64,000 nucleotides of DNA, taken from the NCBI RefSeq assembly GCF_004912165.1, contig NZ_STGV01000008.1, forward strand, positions 96,306 to 160,305. The letters are read 5' to 3'. Position 1 is the stretch's first letter. Every line of letters begins with the position of its first letter. Both the position numbers and the translations under genes were made by a program. The DNA comes from Peteryoungia ipomoeae. GTDB taxonomy: Bacteria > Pseudomonadota > Alphaproteobacteria > Rhizobiales > Rhizobiaceae. Below, one piece after another: positions 7,722 to 17,737 of this stretch. The notes below the pieces were generated by a model that ran no database searches, was not told where the DNA came from, and saw only the letters and a list, made by a program, of their open reading frames with translations.

Positions 7722-9809
7722 TCAATCCTTCACGAAAATGCTGACTGAAGCTGCGCGTCCCTCTGCGTCGATAATGGTCAGCGTCGACTGGCCCTTGCCG
7801 GCTGGCACCCATTCCCCTGTTCGCCTGCGCGACAACTCGTTGATGGCACGGCCGTCTACCAGCCAGCGGAACGGCGCGCGGCCTGCCTGAAGCTTCACCA
7901 TGATTGGAAGGGGAGTGCCATCGGCCGTGTATCCGCGCTCAAGGACCGCGCCCTGTGGCGGATAGACGATCTGTGGTGGCTTCTCCTGAGCGCGGGTTGC
8001 GACAAGGCCTCGGCCATCCGTGGAAAACCGTCGCAGCCCGGGCGCCAGATCGGAGGCGGCAAGGCGCAAGGCCCCGTTGGGTGCACGCGGAAGAGGCGTG
8101 CCCGAAAGTCCGGATTTCGCAAAGGCTTCAAACAGCAAGGGGGCTGCCGTCTTGTAGCCGGATATGCCGGGCACTGCGGCATTGTCCGGCCGTCCGATCC
8201 AGACGCCCAAAACATAACGACCGTCATAGCCAACGGACCAGGCGTCGCGATAGCCGTAGCTTGTCCCGGTCTTGTAGGCGATGCCAGCGGCCGGACTGCC
8301 TGTGGGCGGCAAGACGGCGCCGAGGACATCGCCGACCGTCCATGCCGCACCGGCCTCGAACAAGGGCTGATCGTCAAGCAGCTCGGCCACGTCGCGAATG
8401 CCGTCGCCGAGCTTCACGGGCTGGTCGCGGTTTGCCAGCCCCGCATAGAGCTGGACCAGGTCTTTCAGTGTGATGCCGGCGCCGCCGAGCGCAATTGCCA
8501 AGCCCGGCGCCTCATTCGGGGGCAGTTTCAAGGTCACTCCGGAGCGCCGCAAACGCACCATGAGCTGCGCTGGTCCAACCGCGTCCAGAAGCCTTACGGC
8601 GGGGACGTTCAGAGACAGCTGCAATGCTTGGCGGACGCTGACATCGCCCTGATACTGCATGTCGAAATTCTTAGGCCGGTAGCCATAGAAATCGGCAGGC
8701 CTGTCCTCGATAATGGTTTCCTGCGCAACCAGACCCTGCTCGAAGGCAAGACCATAGATGAAGGGTTTGAGTGCCGAACCCGGAGAGCGCTCGGCACGGG
8801 TCATGTCGATCCAGCCGGATCTGCTGGCGTCGAAATAGTCTGCAGCGCCGACCTTCGCAACAATCTCGCCGGTCTTAGCGTCGGCCATCAGCATGGCGAG
8901 TGACACTTTCGGGTCGAGACGCTGTCCCGCATGCAATGCCACCTCCTCCAGCCGCTGCTGTACGGCACGGATGATCGTGGTTTGATGTTCGCTCGTCTTT
9001 CTGTCCTTCAGCCTCGCAGCCTCGGCCAGATGCGGGGCAAGGGCCGGAAGCTGCCGGCGGGTGACGGGAAGTGCCGCGTTGATGGCCTGCGCCACCTCCA
9101 TCTGCTCGATGACACCGGCATCGCGGGCTCGGTCCAGAACGCGCTTGCGCGCCTGAAATGCATTGTCCAGGTAGCGGTCTGGTCGGCGCTTTTCCGGCAA
9201 TTGCGGCAATGCCACCAGCAGTGCGGCTTCTGACGTGGTCAGGCGTTTTGGCTCCTTACCGAACCAGGCGAGGCTTGCCGCCCGCACGCCTTCCAGATTG
9301 CCGCCGTAAGGGGCGTGGGTCAGATAGAGATCCAGGATCTCGGCCTTCGACAATCGGCGTTCGATCTGCAGAGCGCGGGCGATCTGGCGAAGTTTCGCGG
9401 TCAGGGAGCGTTCCTGCCGAGGTTCTATCAACCGCGCGACTTGCATTGAAAGGGTGGAGGCGCCGGAGACGATGCGGCCATTGGTGAGCAGCTGCCAACC
9501 TGCTCGTACAAGGGCCAGGAAATCCACACCGGCATGGCTTTCAAAGCGCCTGTCTTCATAGGCGACAAGTATGCGGATGAGGGCCGGGTCAACATCCTCG
9601 GCCGTCGTCTTGAGCCGCCATAGGCCATCCTTTGTGGCAAAGGCCCGCAGCAATTGCCCGTCTCGGTCAAGAATTTCCGTCGACACGTCTGCCGCCGCTT
9701 CAAGGGGCGGTGCCCAGTGTCTATCGGCAAAGTTCAAGGACGCAAAGCCACACGCAGCGACGACAACTGCCGTCGCTGCGATGAGAGCTATACGTCTTGC
9801 CCGTCGCAT
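7722..9809 (-). CDS. pbpC: Penicillin-binding protein 1C
   Basis: A 695-residue bifunctional class A PBP. After an N-terminal membrane anchor (5-27) comes the GT51 glycosyltransferase domain, with catalytic Glu85 in AYEDRRFE. The transpeptidase domain has SALK (Ser345), SLN (399-401) and KTG (513-515). A C-terminal beta domain (about 600-695) matches the BiPBP_C module. It would polymerise and cross-link peptidoglycan in the periplasm. Its start ATG shares a base with the stop of the upstream alpha-2-macroglobulin gene (TGATG), so the two are translationally coupled. This pairing is conserved in many bacteria and suggests the macroglobulin guards a wall-repair synthase. All catalytic motifs are intact. 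Confidence 0.95.
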   Translation of the reverse strand: MRRARRIALIAATAVVVAACGFASLNFADRHWAPPLEAAADVSTEILDRDGQLLRAFATKDGLWRLKTTAEDVDPALIRILVAYEDRRFESHAGVDFLALVRAGWQLLTNGRIVSGASTLSMQVARLIEPRQERSLTAKLRQIARALQIERRLSKAEILDLYLTHAPYGGNLEGVRAASLAWFGKEPKRLTTSEAALLVALPQLPEKRRPDRYLDNAFQARKRVLDRARDAGVIEQMEVAQAINAALPVTRRQLPALAPHLAEAARLKDRKTSEHQTTIIRAVQQRLEEVALHAGQRLDPKVSLAMLMADAKTGEIVAKVGAADYFDASRSGWIDMTRAERSPGSALKPFIYGLAFEQGLVAQETIIEDRPADFYGYRPKNFDMQYQGDVSVRQALQLSLNVPAVRLLDAVGPAQLMVRLRRSGVTLKLPPNEAPGLAIALGGAGITLKDLVQLYAGLANRDQPVKLGDGIRDVAELLDDQPLFEAGAAWTVGDVLGAVLPPTGSPAAGIAYKTGTSYGYRDAWSVGYDGRYVLGVWIGRPDNAAVPGISGYKTAAPLLFEAFAKSGLSGTPLPRAPNGALRLAASDLAPGLRRFSTDGRGLVATRAQEKPPQIVYPPQGAVLERGYTADGTPLPIMVKLQAGRAPFRWLVDGRAINELSRRRTGEWVPAGKGQSTLTIIDAEGRAASVSIFVKD

Positions 9810-12800
9810 CAGGGGGCTGCCGAGACGACCATGGCGCCAGCGGCCGTGCGCGCCGAAAGCTGCGGACGATACATGTCTTCGACGCTTGCGGCTGGCAGCG
9901 CGTAGTTGCCCGGGGTCACCGCACGCACGACATAGGCGAGCGTGATCGGTGAATTGTCTCCCTCACTTCTGCTGACTGCGGCGACAAAGCGGTCGTTTCG
10001 GAATTCGAGATGCGCCGGCTCCGTCTGGGCAAGCCAGTCAAAGTTGGTGAGTGCCGCGCTATCAACGAGGCTCGGATTGTCGATTTCAAGACCGGCCGGC
10101 AAAAGGTCGGTGATCATCAGCTGCGCTGGCCATTCCGCCTCTTCAGTCACTTGCAGCACCACGACATATCGCTGGTTCTGCAGGGCCTCCGTGATGTTGG
10201 CCTCTTCGCCATCCAGCGTGTAGTAGGTCCGATTGATCGAGAAACCATCTCCGCCCGCAGCCGGTGGCTCTACCGGAGCTGCAACCGTTGTCACGGCAGC
10301 GCTGATGGGGTCTGCGCTGGTGTTCGTCACGGTGAGCGGCGCCTGCAGCAATGCCTCACCGGGGATTGTGGCTGCATAGGCACCGGTTCGATCAGCGCCA
10401 TTTACCTGGATCTTGAGGGACGCATCATCCTGTTGCAGGGCACGGGCTGCCATCAGCATCCAAGTCTGCTCCTGCGTGCTGAGCGTCTGCTTTTTCGCCC
10501 ATTCGTCGACCACCAGTTTGGTGAGGATCGGCACGATGGGGGGCGTTGGGCGGGTTTCCGCGGCCAAGGCGAGAACACCTGCCGCGTCGCGCAGGGCCGA
10601 GCCGTAGTCCGCACGCGAGAAGCTGACCGGCGTCAGGCGCGCCTGTTCGCTCATGCCTGTCGCATCGAGAAAGACGGCCTTGGCGCGCTCATTGTCGCCG
10701 TAGAGCGACAAAGCCGCAGCAAGATGAGCCTTCGAGAGCGGCGTCGGGAAGTCACCGAGCATGGTGTCGGCGTAGTAGCGGAGGTCGCTGAGCGAAGCCT
10801 TACGGCTGCGCGCCAGCACGTAGAGTGCATAGGCAATGTCATTGCCACGGGTGCGGATGTCGTTGTCGTAGGCGAGGCGGTTTTGCAGGTTCTGCAGGGC
10901 CTGGACAACAGCTTCGTCCGGAACTTCGAACTTCTGTTCGCGTGCACGGGTCAGGAAGTCTGTCACGTATGCGTCAAGCCAAAGGCTTTCCGATCCCGGT
11001 GCCCAGAGCCCGAATGAGCCGCTCGACGATTGATAGGAGAGGACGCGCAGGATCGCGTCCTGCACGCGCTTGTTGATGTCCGCGTCCTCAGGCAGGCCTG
11101 AAAGCTTGGCCAGTTCATCATAATAGAGCAAGGGCAGAGCGCGACTGGTCGTCTGTTCGGCACAGCCATAGGGGTATTTGTCGAGCGCCATCAGCAGGCC
11201 CGGGATATCGAGCCCGTTAGCGCGTGCCACATTCAGGCTGACCGAGGCGCCCTGCAGCAGGCTATCGGCGAGAAGATCACCATCGACGGTGAGGCTCTTG
11301 CCAGCTGCCAATGTGATGACCTGACGCTGCGTGATCGGAAGTGTTGACGGGCGGATGGGCAGGCTCAGCGACTGGCTGACGGCGATGCCGTCCGCGCCGG
11401 ACAAGGCGATGTCGAGCGTACCTTCACCCGCTGTCTGAGCGGAAATCGGCAGCACGACGCTGACTGGTTTTCCTGGCGCAAGATCGACCGTCTGACTTGC
11501 GGTGCCGCTCACTGTGAGCGGAGCACTGCCGGTCACGGCAAGCGTATAGGCCCCGGCAGGCGCATCGGTCGCTGCAATGTCGAGGCGCAGATTGCTCTCA
11601 TCAGCCGGTGCAAGGAACTTGGGCAGACTTGCCGTCACGACCACAGGATCACGGATAATCACATCGGTTTCGGCATGGCCAAGTCCGGCTTTCGACCAGG
11701 CCCATGCCATAACACGGGCCGTTCCATTGAACTGCGGTATATCGAAGGAAACGGTGGCCTTGCCGTTGGCGTCGAGTTTCAAGGGGCCCGAGAAAAAGGC
11801 AACGAGCTTTTCCTTGGGCGGATTGCCCTGAAGCGTCAGTTCACCACCGTCGCCACCGGTCCGCAGTTTGCCGGTCGTGCCCAGCGAGCCATCGATCAGA
11901 CGGCCATAGAGGTCGCGCAACTCAAGGCCTAGGCGTCTCTGCCCAAAATAGTAGGTTTCCGGGTCCGGTGTCTCGTAACGCGTGAGGTTCAGGATGCCGA
12001 CATCGACGGCGGCAACCATGACATAGGCTTCCTCGCCAATGCCCGCTCCCGCCACCTCGATCGGGATATCCAGAGATTGCCGCGGCAATGTCTTTTCCGG
12101 TGGGGTCAGTTTCACCGCCAGCTTGTCAGCACCGGGGTCCACCGCCAACCAGGTAATGCCGATGGCGCGGGAGGGCATCCGGCTTTCGGTGCCATTGCCC
12201 GGCCTAAACAGGGTTGCCGTTACATAAGTGCCTGCGCCGAATTCGGCGGTGACGGGGATTTCGATTTCCGTGCCTTCTGCCGGAACGCTCTCAATTTGCG
12301 TTGAGATCAGCGTGTCGCTGCCCGATGCCACCACCACCTGTCCGGCAAAGCGCGGCGAAATGCGCAGCTTGGCGGTCTCGCCGATGCTGTAGGCAGATTT
12401 ATCGAGCCCGATTTCCAGCGCATCCGGCGTCTCGGTCGAACTTGCAGCCACATACCATCCTGCGTCGAAGTCGATGCTCGACAAGGCGCCGTCTGCTTCG
12501 ATCTCAAGCCGGTGATTGCCCCAGGAGGTCGGCACCGAAAGAGCGGTGCCCTCGGCGCTTATATCGGTGGTGCCATCAGCCACAAGCTTCGTCGTGGTGA
12601 TCGGCTCGTAGCGCCAGGCCGAGCCGTCGCGATACCACTGGTAGTTTCGCTCAAGCTTGACCAGCTTCCATTTCGCGCCGGAGAGCGCGGTACGAGAGCC
12701 ATCCGGGCCGATCGCAATGAGATTGAAGGCCGCATTGGAATTCTCCGGCACTTCGCTTTCAAATTCCGGCTTGATGCCGATGACAGGTCCTTCCGGTGTG

Positions 12801-15253
12801 ACCGGCAGCGTGATCTTGCGCTCTACCGCCCGTCCGCCTGCTTCCCGAAGGCGCAGGACGATATCGGCATTGATCAGGCGCGTGGTCGACGGAAGCTCAT
12901 CAAGTGACACCTCGATCGCGGTCTTGCCATCCCCATCGAGCGGCTCCAGGCTTTCGAAAGTCGTCTGAACATCTTCGATGCCCTCTTCGTCCGACAGACC
13001 GAACTTGTAGCCTTTAAAATCTGGATGCGTCGTCGTCGGGCGCACCACAACTTCGCCTTCCAGCGTCAGGCCAGCGGCCGGCGCGCCGTAGAGATAAAGA
13101 CCATCCGCCCGGACCGTTGCCGGCGCATCCGGAGAGACCGCCTTGGCGTCGCTGGAAAGCTTCAGATCAAGCCGATCCGGAACGAAATCATCCACCATGT
13201 ACGTGGTCTGCGCAATGGATGGCTTTTTCGGGTCGGTGTAGATCGCGACGGTCCAGGTGCCGCGCATCGCGTTGGCGAGGATGGGGAGATCGACACTATA
13301 GCCGCCGAGGCTCTGGCTGGTGACGGCGATTCGCTGCGATTCCACGCCATCGGGGCGGCTGAAGACGAAAGTCAGCGGCAGGCTGGGGATGGCATCGGCC
13401 TGACCGTTGCGGGAAAGGGCTGCAACATGCACCGTCTCGCCTGGGCGATAAATGCCCCGCTCGGTCCATGTCATGATATCGACGGGGCCTGGCGCGGGGC
13501 GTCCAGTCACACCACGATCCGACAGATCGAAACCGGCGCGGGTCATGTCGAGGAAGACATTGTCGTCACCGGAAGACTGCGCGGCAATGACGGCCGGCGC
13601 GAGGGAGGCGCTGCCGCGGATGAGCCCGGCATCGAAACGCGCATGCCCCTCGGCGTCGGTGGTGGCTGTTGCAAGAACCTCGTTGTTCTTTGCGATCAGT
13701 TGCAGGCTCACTCCGGAAAGGGGTTCAGCACTCGCCAGGGAGCGCGCAAAGACGTGCAGTCCGTCGTTGCCGGCAAAGGTCGAGAGGCCAATATCTGACA
13801 CGACAAACCATTGTGTCGGACGGCTATCCCAGTTTTCGGTCGTCGCGTTCGGTACGACGGCCGTCATCACGTAAATGCCGGGTTTGCGGGTTGGCAGCGC
13901 TTCCTGGAGCGGAATGCTGGTCACCAATTCCTTGTTCAGTTCATTGGCAATGTCGACAGTACCTTCCCATACGCGTTCGCCGATTTCATCGCGCACGCGG
14001 TCGGCGGTATAGCCATCGAGCTGGCTGAGGAATTGCGACGCCGAAAGGAGCGGGGCTATGTTGCGGTCACCGATCCGATAAAGTTCGAGTTTCGCGCTGT
14101 CCGTATTGATCGAGACGAGTGGAATGCCCTGGCGCGCAGATGACGGCAGAATGAAGCTGTCGCCGGTAAAACGGATTGCAGGGTTGCGGTCGCGGATATA
14201 GACCTCGATCTCGGCCGGGCTTTCGAGGTTTTCACCGACAGAGGAGGGCAAGCCAGCGCGCACGGCAAGCCGGTAACGACTGCCATGTGCAAGGCCTTCG
14301 ACGCAAATCTGGTTGTCCTTGGCTTCGATTGCCTTCGGCGCCTTGCCATCAAGGGTGATGAAGGGTGCGTAGTCGACGCCCCGTTTGACCAGAGGTTCTG
14401 AGAAGGCGACGCAGACACGCGGTGATGCGCTGTCGGAATCCGTGCTGTTGGAGACAATCCTGAAGCCCTGCCGGGATCTCAGATCGACAAACGCCGCCTG
14501 GACCTCCGCATTGGCCGAAAGCTCCAGGCTCGCCTTGTAGGCATTGAGCGCCGCACGCCAGTTTTCGCTGCGCTCAAAGGAGCGGGCAAGTGTCGCGAGC
14601 GCATCGGCCCGCACGACGGTTCCGCGGCTCAGCAGATAGCCGTTGATCGCCGCCATCGCCCCTTCGTTCGCCATGCCGTAGTTGTTCGTCACAGTGTTGG
14701 CCATCCTGGCCATCTCAAGCCAAAGGGCAGCATCATTCGCATCGATCGAAAGCGCGCCTTTGAGCGACAGAATTGCTGCGTCGACGTTGCCGCCCGTGAA
14801 GGCTGCGCGACCTGCCTCGATCATTGCCTCGCGACCGAGTCCCTGTTGATCGGCCGCAACTGCCAGCTGGTCGCGCTGGTTGCGCGCATCTGTGCCAAGC
14901 TGTTCGGAGACGAATTCGAGGGACGGCGGCGCGCCGATGTCAGGCTCTGCGGCGGTCTCGACGATGCGACCGGCAACGGCGCCCGGAAAACTGTTCAGTT
15001 TGTCGAAATCCGACTTCAGGAAGCACCAGCTGACCTTGGGGTTGTAGGTGAAGGCCCGGCAGGCGCTATCGCCGATGCAGCTCGCCTCGCATTGCTCAAG
15101 CGAAAGGTTCTTTTCGGTTCTCAGGTCGAAGCCGAAATAGTCGCCATTCTGAACCCTCTGGATAGAGCGGATTTCCTGGGCTGTTGCAGAGGGGGAAATC
15201 GGAAAAAGGGCAATCGCGAGTGCCAGAAATCCCGAAATGCGGTGCGCGAACAT
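9809..15253 (-). CDS. Bacterial alpha-2-macroglobulin (YfhM-like)
   Basis: The product has 1814 residues, the usual giant size of the family. It has a Sec signal peptide (1-26) without a lipobox cysteine, so it is probably soluble in the periplasm, unlike lipoprotein YfhM. An apple/PAN-like cysteine cluster follows (Cys55, 59, 65, 77), then tandem macroglobulin domains and the thioester motif CAEQ with Cys1364. The C-terminal part has the alpha-alpha toroid and receptor-binding-like domain. By family knowledge it traps attacking proteases by covalent linkage after bait cleavage. ATG at 15253 has ribosome site GGAGGG. The frame stays open 249 bases further upstream, but that stretch runs into the LysR gene. 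It is coupled to pbpC downstream. Confidence 0.93.
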   Translation of the reverse strand: MFAHRISGFLALAIALFPISPSATAQEIRSIQRVQNGDYFGFDLRTEKNLSLEQCEASCIGDSACRAFTYNPKVSWCFLKSDFDKLNSFPGAVAGRIVETAAEPDIGAPPSLEFVSEQLGTDARNQRDQLAVAADQQGLGREAMIEAGRAAFTGGNVDAAILSLKGALSIDANDAALWLEMARMANTVTNNYGMANEGAMAAINGYLLSRGTVVRADALATLARSFERSENWRAALNAYKASLELSANAEVQAAFVDLRSRQGFRIVSNSTDSDSASPRVCVAFSEPLVKRGVDYAPFITLDGKAPKAIEAKDNQICVEGLAHGSRYRLAVRAGLPSSVGENLESPAEIEVYIRDRNPAIRFTGDSFILPSSARQGIPLVSINTDSAKLELYRIGDRNIAPLLSASQFLSQLDGYTADRVRDEIGERVWEGTVDIANELNKELVTSIPLQEALPTRKPGIYVMTAVVPNATTENWDSRPTQWFVVSDIGLSTFAGNDGLHVFARSLASAEPLSGVSLQLIAKNNEVLATATTDAEGHARFDAGLIRGSASLAPAVIAAQSSGDDNVFLDMTRAGFDLSDRGVTGRPAPGPVDIMTWTERGIYRPGETVHVAALSRNGQADAIPSLPLTFVFSRPDGVESQRIAVTSQSLGGYSVDLPILANAMRGTWTVAIYTDPKKPSIAQTTYMVDDFVPDRLDLKLSSDAKAVSPDAPATVRADGLYLYGAPAAGLTLEGEVVVRPTTTHPDFKGYKFGLSDEEGIEDVQTTFESLEPLDGDGKTAIEVSLDELPSTTRLINADIVLRLREAGGRAVERKITLPVTPEGPVIGIKPEFESEVPENSNAAFNLIAIGPDGSRTALSGAKWKLVKLERNYQWYRDGSAWRYEPITTTKLVADGTTDISAEGTALSVPTSWGNHRLEIEADGALSSIDFDAGWYVAASSTETPDALEIGLDKSAYSIGETAKLRISPRFAGQVVVASGSDTLISTQIESVPAEGTEIEIPVTAEFGAGTYVTATLFRPGNGTESRMPSRAIGITWLAVDPGADKLAVKLTPPEKTLPRQSLDIPIEVAGAGIGEEAYVMVAAVDVGILNLTRYETPDPETYYFGQRRLGLELRDLYGRLIDGSLGTTGKLRTGGDGGELTLQGNPPKEKLVAFFSGPLKLDANGKATVSFDIPQFNGTARVMAWAWSKAGLGHAETDVIIRDPVVVTASLPKFLAPADESNLRLDIAATDAPAGAYTLAVTGSAPLTVSGTASQTVDLAPGKPVSVVLPISAQTAGEGTLDIALSGADGIAVSQSLSLPIRPSTLPITQRQVITLAAGKSLTVDGDLLADSLLQGASVSLNVARANGLDIPGLLMALDKYPYGCAEQTTSRALPLLYYDELAKLSGLPEDADINKRVQDAILRVLSYQSSSGSFGLWAPGSESLWLDAYVTDFLTRAREQKFEVPDEAVVQALQNLQNRLAYDNDIRTRGNDIAYALYVLARSRKASLSDLRYYADTMLGDFPTPLSKAHLAAALSLYGDNERAKAVFLDATGMSEQARLTPVSFSRADYGSALRDAAGVLALAAETRPTPPIVPILTKLVVDEWAKKQTLSTQEQTWMLMAARALQQDDASLKIQVNGADRTGAYAATIPGEALLQAPLTVTNTSADPISAAVTTVAAPVEPPAAGGDGFSINRTYYTLDGEEANITEALQNQRYVVVLQVTEEAEWPAQLMITDLLPAGLEIDNPSLVDSAALTNFDWLAQTEPAHLEFRNDRFVAAVSRSEGDNSPITLAYVVRAVTPGNYALPAASVEDMYRPQLSARTAAGAMVVSAAP

Positions 15254-15353
15254 ATTTCCCTCCAGAGCCTGATCATGGCTTGCGAACATTAGTCTTTGCC
15301 GATGACAGTTGCTTGTCAATCGTATCCGGGCACAGTGCGTTCGTTGTCTCGAC

Positions 15354-16274
15354 TCACGAACTGGAGGCAGGGTGTCCGCTAAAGGCGCGCGCTTCCTCAA
15401 TGATCCAGTTGGCAAACTTGCTGGCTGGCTGATAGGCCATTTTTGAAAGAGGTCGCACGAGATAGTAGGCCGACGCGCTTTTTGTCTCGTGATCCCAGGC
15501 ACGAACCAATTGCCCGCCGGATAATTCCGGTTCGATCAGGAAGGTTGGCACCAGCGCAATGCCAAGGCCTGCCACGCAGGCTTGCACGACATTGGAAAAC
15601 TGCTCGAACCGCATGCCGCCGCCACGTCCCTCTGAAATGCCAAGGCTTTCGAACCAATGGTCCCAGGCGCGCGGTCTTGAGGCCATGTCGAAAAGCGGCT
15701 TTGATAGAAGATCCTCGGCGCGCCGAACCGGATTTTGTGTCAGGAAGGTCGGGCTGCAGACCGGCACCACCATTTCATGCATCAGGAACTGGCTGTCCGT
15801 GCCAGGCCAGTTTGGCTCGCCGATATGAATCGCTGCGTCGATGCCGGAGCCCTCGAACTCGAACTGGCCTATGCGTGTGGCAAAATCGATAATGATCGAC
15901 GGGTTCTTGGCGAGAAAATCCGGGATGCGCGGCATGAGCCAGCGTGTGCCGAAGGTCGGCAATATGGCGAGACGCAGATGCGTGTCATCCCGCGTTGCCA
16001 TCGCCTCCAGGGACAGCGTCCGAATTGTCGCCAGCGCCTGGCCGATGCCCTTGGCGTAGGTCTTGCCAATTGGGGTCAGTTCGACGCCCCTGTTAGTGCG
16101 TTCGAACAATCTGACGCCCAGCTGATCTTCCAATAGGCCGATCTGGCGGCTGATAGCGCCCTGCGTCAGGGCCAGTTCATTGGCCGCTGCCGAGAAGCTG
16201 CCGAGCTTTGCAACGGAATCGAAAGCGGCGAGAGCGCTGGTCGAGGGAAGGAAACGTCTTTGATGTGTCAGCAT
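15354..16274 (-). CDS. LysR-type regulator, GcvA-like, next to gcdH
   Basis: The 306-residue protein has an N-terminal winged helix-turn-helix (about 10-70, AFDSVAKLGSFSAAANELALTQGAISRQI) and a C-terminal effector-binding domain of the GcvA subgroup. It is transcribed divergently from glutaryl-CoA dehydrogenase with an 87-base gap, the arrangement of the gcdR-gcdH pair known from Pseudomonas. I infer that it activates gcdH in response to a lysine-catabolism intermediate such as glutarate. A perfect palindrome made of two CTAAT half-sites, the GcvA-type recognition sequence, lies in the gap at 16283-16294. The identity of the inducer is inference. Confidence 0.88.
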   Translation of the reverse strand: MLTHQRRFLPSTSALAAFDSVAKLGSFSAAANELALTQGAISRQIGLLEDQLGVRLFERTNRGVELTPIGKTYAKGIGQALATIRTLSLEAMATRDDTHLRLAILPTFGTRWLMPRIPDFLAKNPSIIIDFATRIGQFEFEGSGIDAAIHIGEPNWPGTDSQFLMHEMVVPVCSPTFLTQNPVRRAEDLLSKPLFDMASRPRAWDHWFESLGISEGRGGGMRFEQFSNVVQACVAGLGIALVPTFLIEPELSGGQLVRAWDHETKSASAYYLVRPLSKMAYQPASKFANWIIEEARAFSGHPASSS

Positions 16275-16282
16275 GAGTTATG

Positions 16283-16294
16283 ATTAGATCTAAT
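16283..16294. promoter_or_regulatory. CTAAT palindrome, probable LysR operator
   Basis: ATTAGATCTAAT is a perfect 12-bp palindrome 9 bases upstream of the LysR start and about 70 bases before gcdH. CTAAT is the half-site reported for GcvA binding, and the adjacent regulator is GcvA-like, so this is a strong operator candidate for control of both genes. Confidence 0.55.
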
Positions 16295-16361
16295 AGCAGC
16301 ATGAGTAAACATGGGTTGAATTGCGCCTCGATATGAGCAATCTCGGAGGCAGCAACAGAGG

Positions 16362-17558
16362 ATGAATGATATGAGCGAGATGCGACCCTTTTCCTGGAGT
16401 GACCCCTTCCTGATGTCGGAGGTCCTCAGCGAGGACGAGCGGATGATCCAGGATGCGGCCGCAGCCTTTGCCAAGGCCGAACTCGCACCGCGCATTAGCG
16501 ATGCCTATCTCGGTGAGACCGTTGAGCCCGAGCTGTTCCGCCTGATGGGGCAGGCGGGTCTTCTTGGTGTAACGCTGCCGGAAAAATACGGCGCCGCGGA
16601 CGCAAATTATGTGTCATATGGTCTGGTGGCGCGCGAGATCGAGCGGATCGATTCAGGTTACCGCTCGATGATGAGTGTCCAGTCCTCGCTGGTCATCTAT
16701 CCCATCTATGCCTATGGCTCGGAGGAGCAGAAGGACAAGTATCTGCCGGGTCTCGTCTCCGGTGAGCTGATCGGTTGCTTCGGCCTGACGGAGCCCGATG
16801 CCGGGTCCGATCCAGGCGGAATGAAGACGCGGGCTGAGAAGATCGAGGGCGGTTATCGCCTGAAGGGTTCGAAGATGTGGATCTCGAACGCGCCGATCGC
16901 CGATGTCTTCGTTGTCTGGGCGAAATCGGAAGCGCATGGCGGAGAGATCCGTGGCTTTGTCCTTGAAAAGGGTATGAAGGGGCTATCGGCGCCGAAGATC
17001 GGTGGCAAGCTTTCGCTGCGTGCGTCGGTGACCGGCGAGATCGTTCTGGATAGCGTCGAAGTGGGTGAAGATGCGCTGCTTCCAAACGTGTCCGGCCTGA
17101 AGGGCCCGTTCGGCTGCCTCAATCGTGCGCGCTACGGCATTTCCTGGGGCGTCATGGGAGCTGCGGAGGATTGCTGGCACCGCGCACGCCAATATGGTCT
17201 GGACCGCAAGCAGTTCGGCAAGCCGCTCGCCGGCACGCAGCTCTTCCAAAAGAAGCTCGCTGACATGCAGACAGAAATTTCGTTGGGCCTGCTTGGCTCG
17301 CTCCGGGTTGGCCGCCTGATGGACGACCATCAGTTCGCGCCTGAGATGATCTCCCTGGTCAAACGCAACAATTGCGGCAAGGCGCTCGATATTGCCCGCA
17401 TGGCTCGGGACATGCATGGTGGCAACGGCATCCAGATCGAATACCATGTGATGCGCCATGCGCAAAATCTGGAAACGGTCAATACCTATGAGGGTACGCA
17501 TGACGTGCATGCTCTTATCCTCGGTCGTGCGCAAACCGGCATCCAAGCGTTCTTCTGA
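16362..17558 (+). CDS. gcdH: Glutaryl-CoA dehydrogenase
   Basis: A 398-residue acyl-CoA dehydrogenase. The FAD/acyl-binding segments [15 protein letters not shown] and [10 protein letters not shown], the conserved [13 protein letters not shown] region and the catalytic base Glu377 in [17 protein letters not shown] are all present. The last segment is diagnostic of glutaryl-CoA dehydrogenases. It would oxidise and decarboxylate glutaryl-CoA to crotonyl-CoA in lysine and tryptophan breakdown. ATG at 16362 lies directly after AGAGG; an alternative ATG at 16371 has better spacing (9 bases) and may be the true start. A divergent GcvA-like LysR regulator and palindrome lie upstream. No CoA-transferase gene adjoins it, unlike in Pseudomonas. 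Confidence 0.93.
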   Translation: MNDMSEMRPFSWSDPFLMSEVLSEDERMIQDAAAAFAKAELAPRISDAYLGETVEPELFRLMGQAGLLGVTLPEKYGAADANYVSYGLVAREIERIDSGYRSMMSVQSSLVIYPIYAYGSEEQKDKYLPGLVSGELIGCFGLTEPDAGSDPGGMKTRAEKIEGGYRLKGSKMWISNAPIADVFVVWAKSEAHGGEIRGFVLEKGMKGLSAPKIGGKLSLRASVTGEIVLDSVEVGEDALLPNVSGLKGPFGCLNRARYGISWGVMGAAEDCWHRARQYGLDRKQFGKPLAGTQLFQKKLADMQTEISLGLLGSLRVGRLMDDHQFAPEMISLVKRNNCGKALDIARMARDMHGGNGIQIEYHVMRHAQNLETVNTYEGTHDVHALILGRAQTGIQAFF

Positions 17559-17737
17559 ACGAGACGCCGGTTTCGCCCATTGCATTGTCGCAGGCATGCG
17601 ACAGTTTTCTAACATGGCATGCGAATAGTGCCCGGGAATGGCCTTGTGCGGTTGGGGAAGCGGTTGCACAAGCGGCCGCCTTGGCGGAACATGGCTTAGG
17701 TCAAATTCCGCCTGGGACCATTCCGGAGGTTTGTCGC

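Noticed and set aside
15254..15502. Upstream extension of the alpha-2-macroglobulin frame
   Set aside because: It would run into the LysR gene and place the clear signal peptide 84 residues inside the protein.
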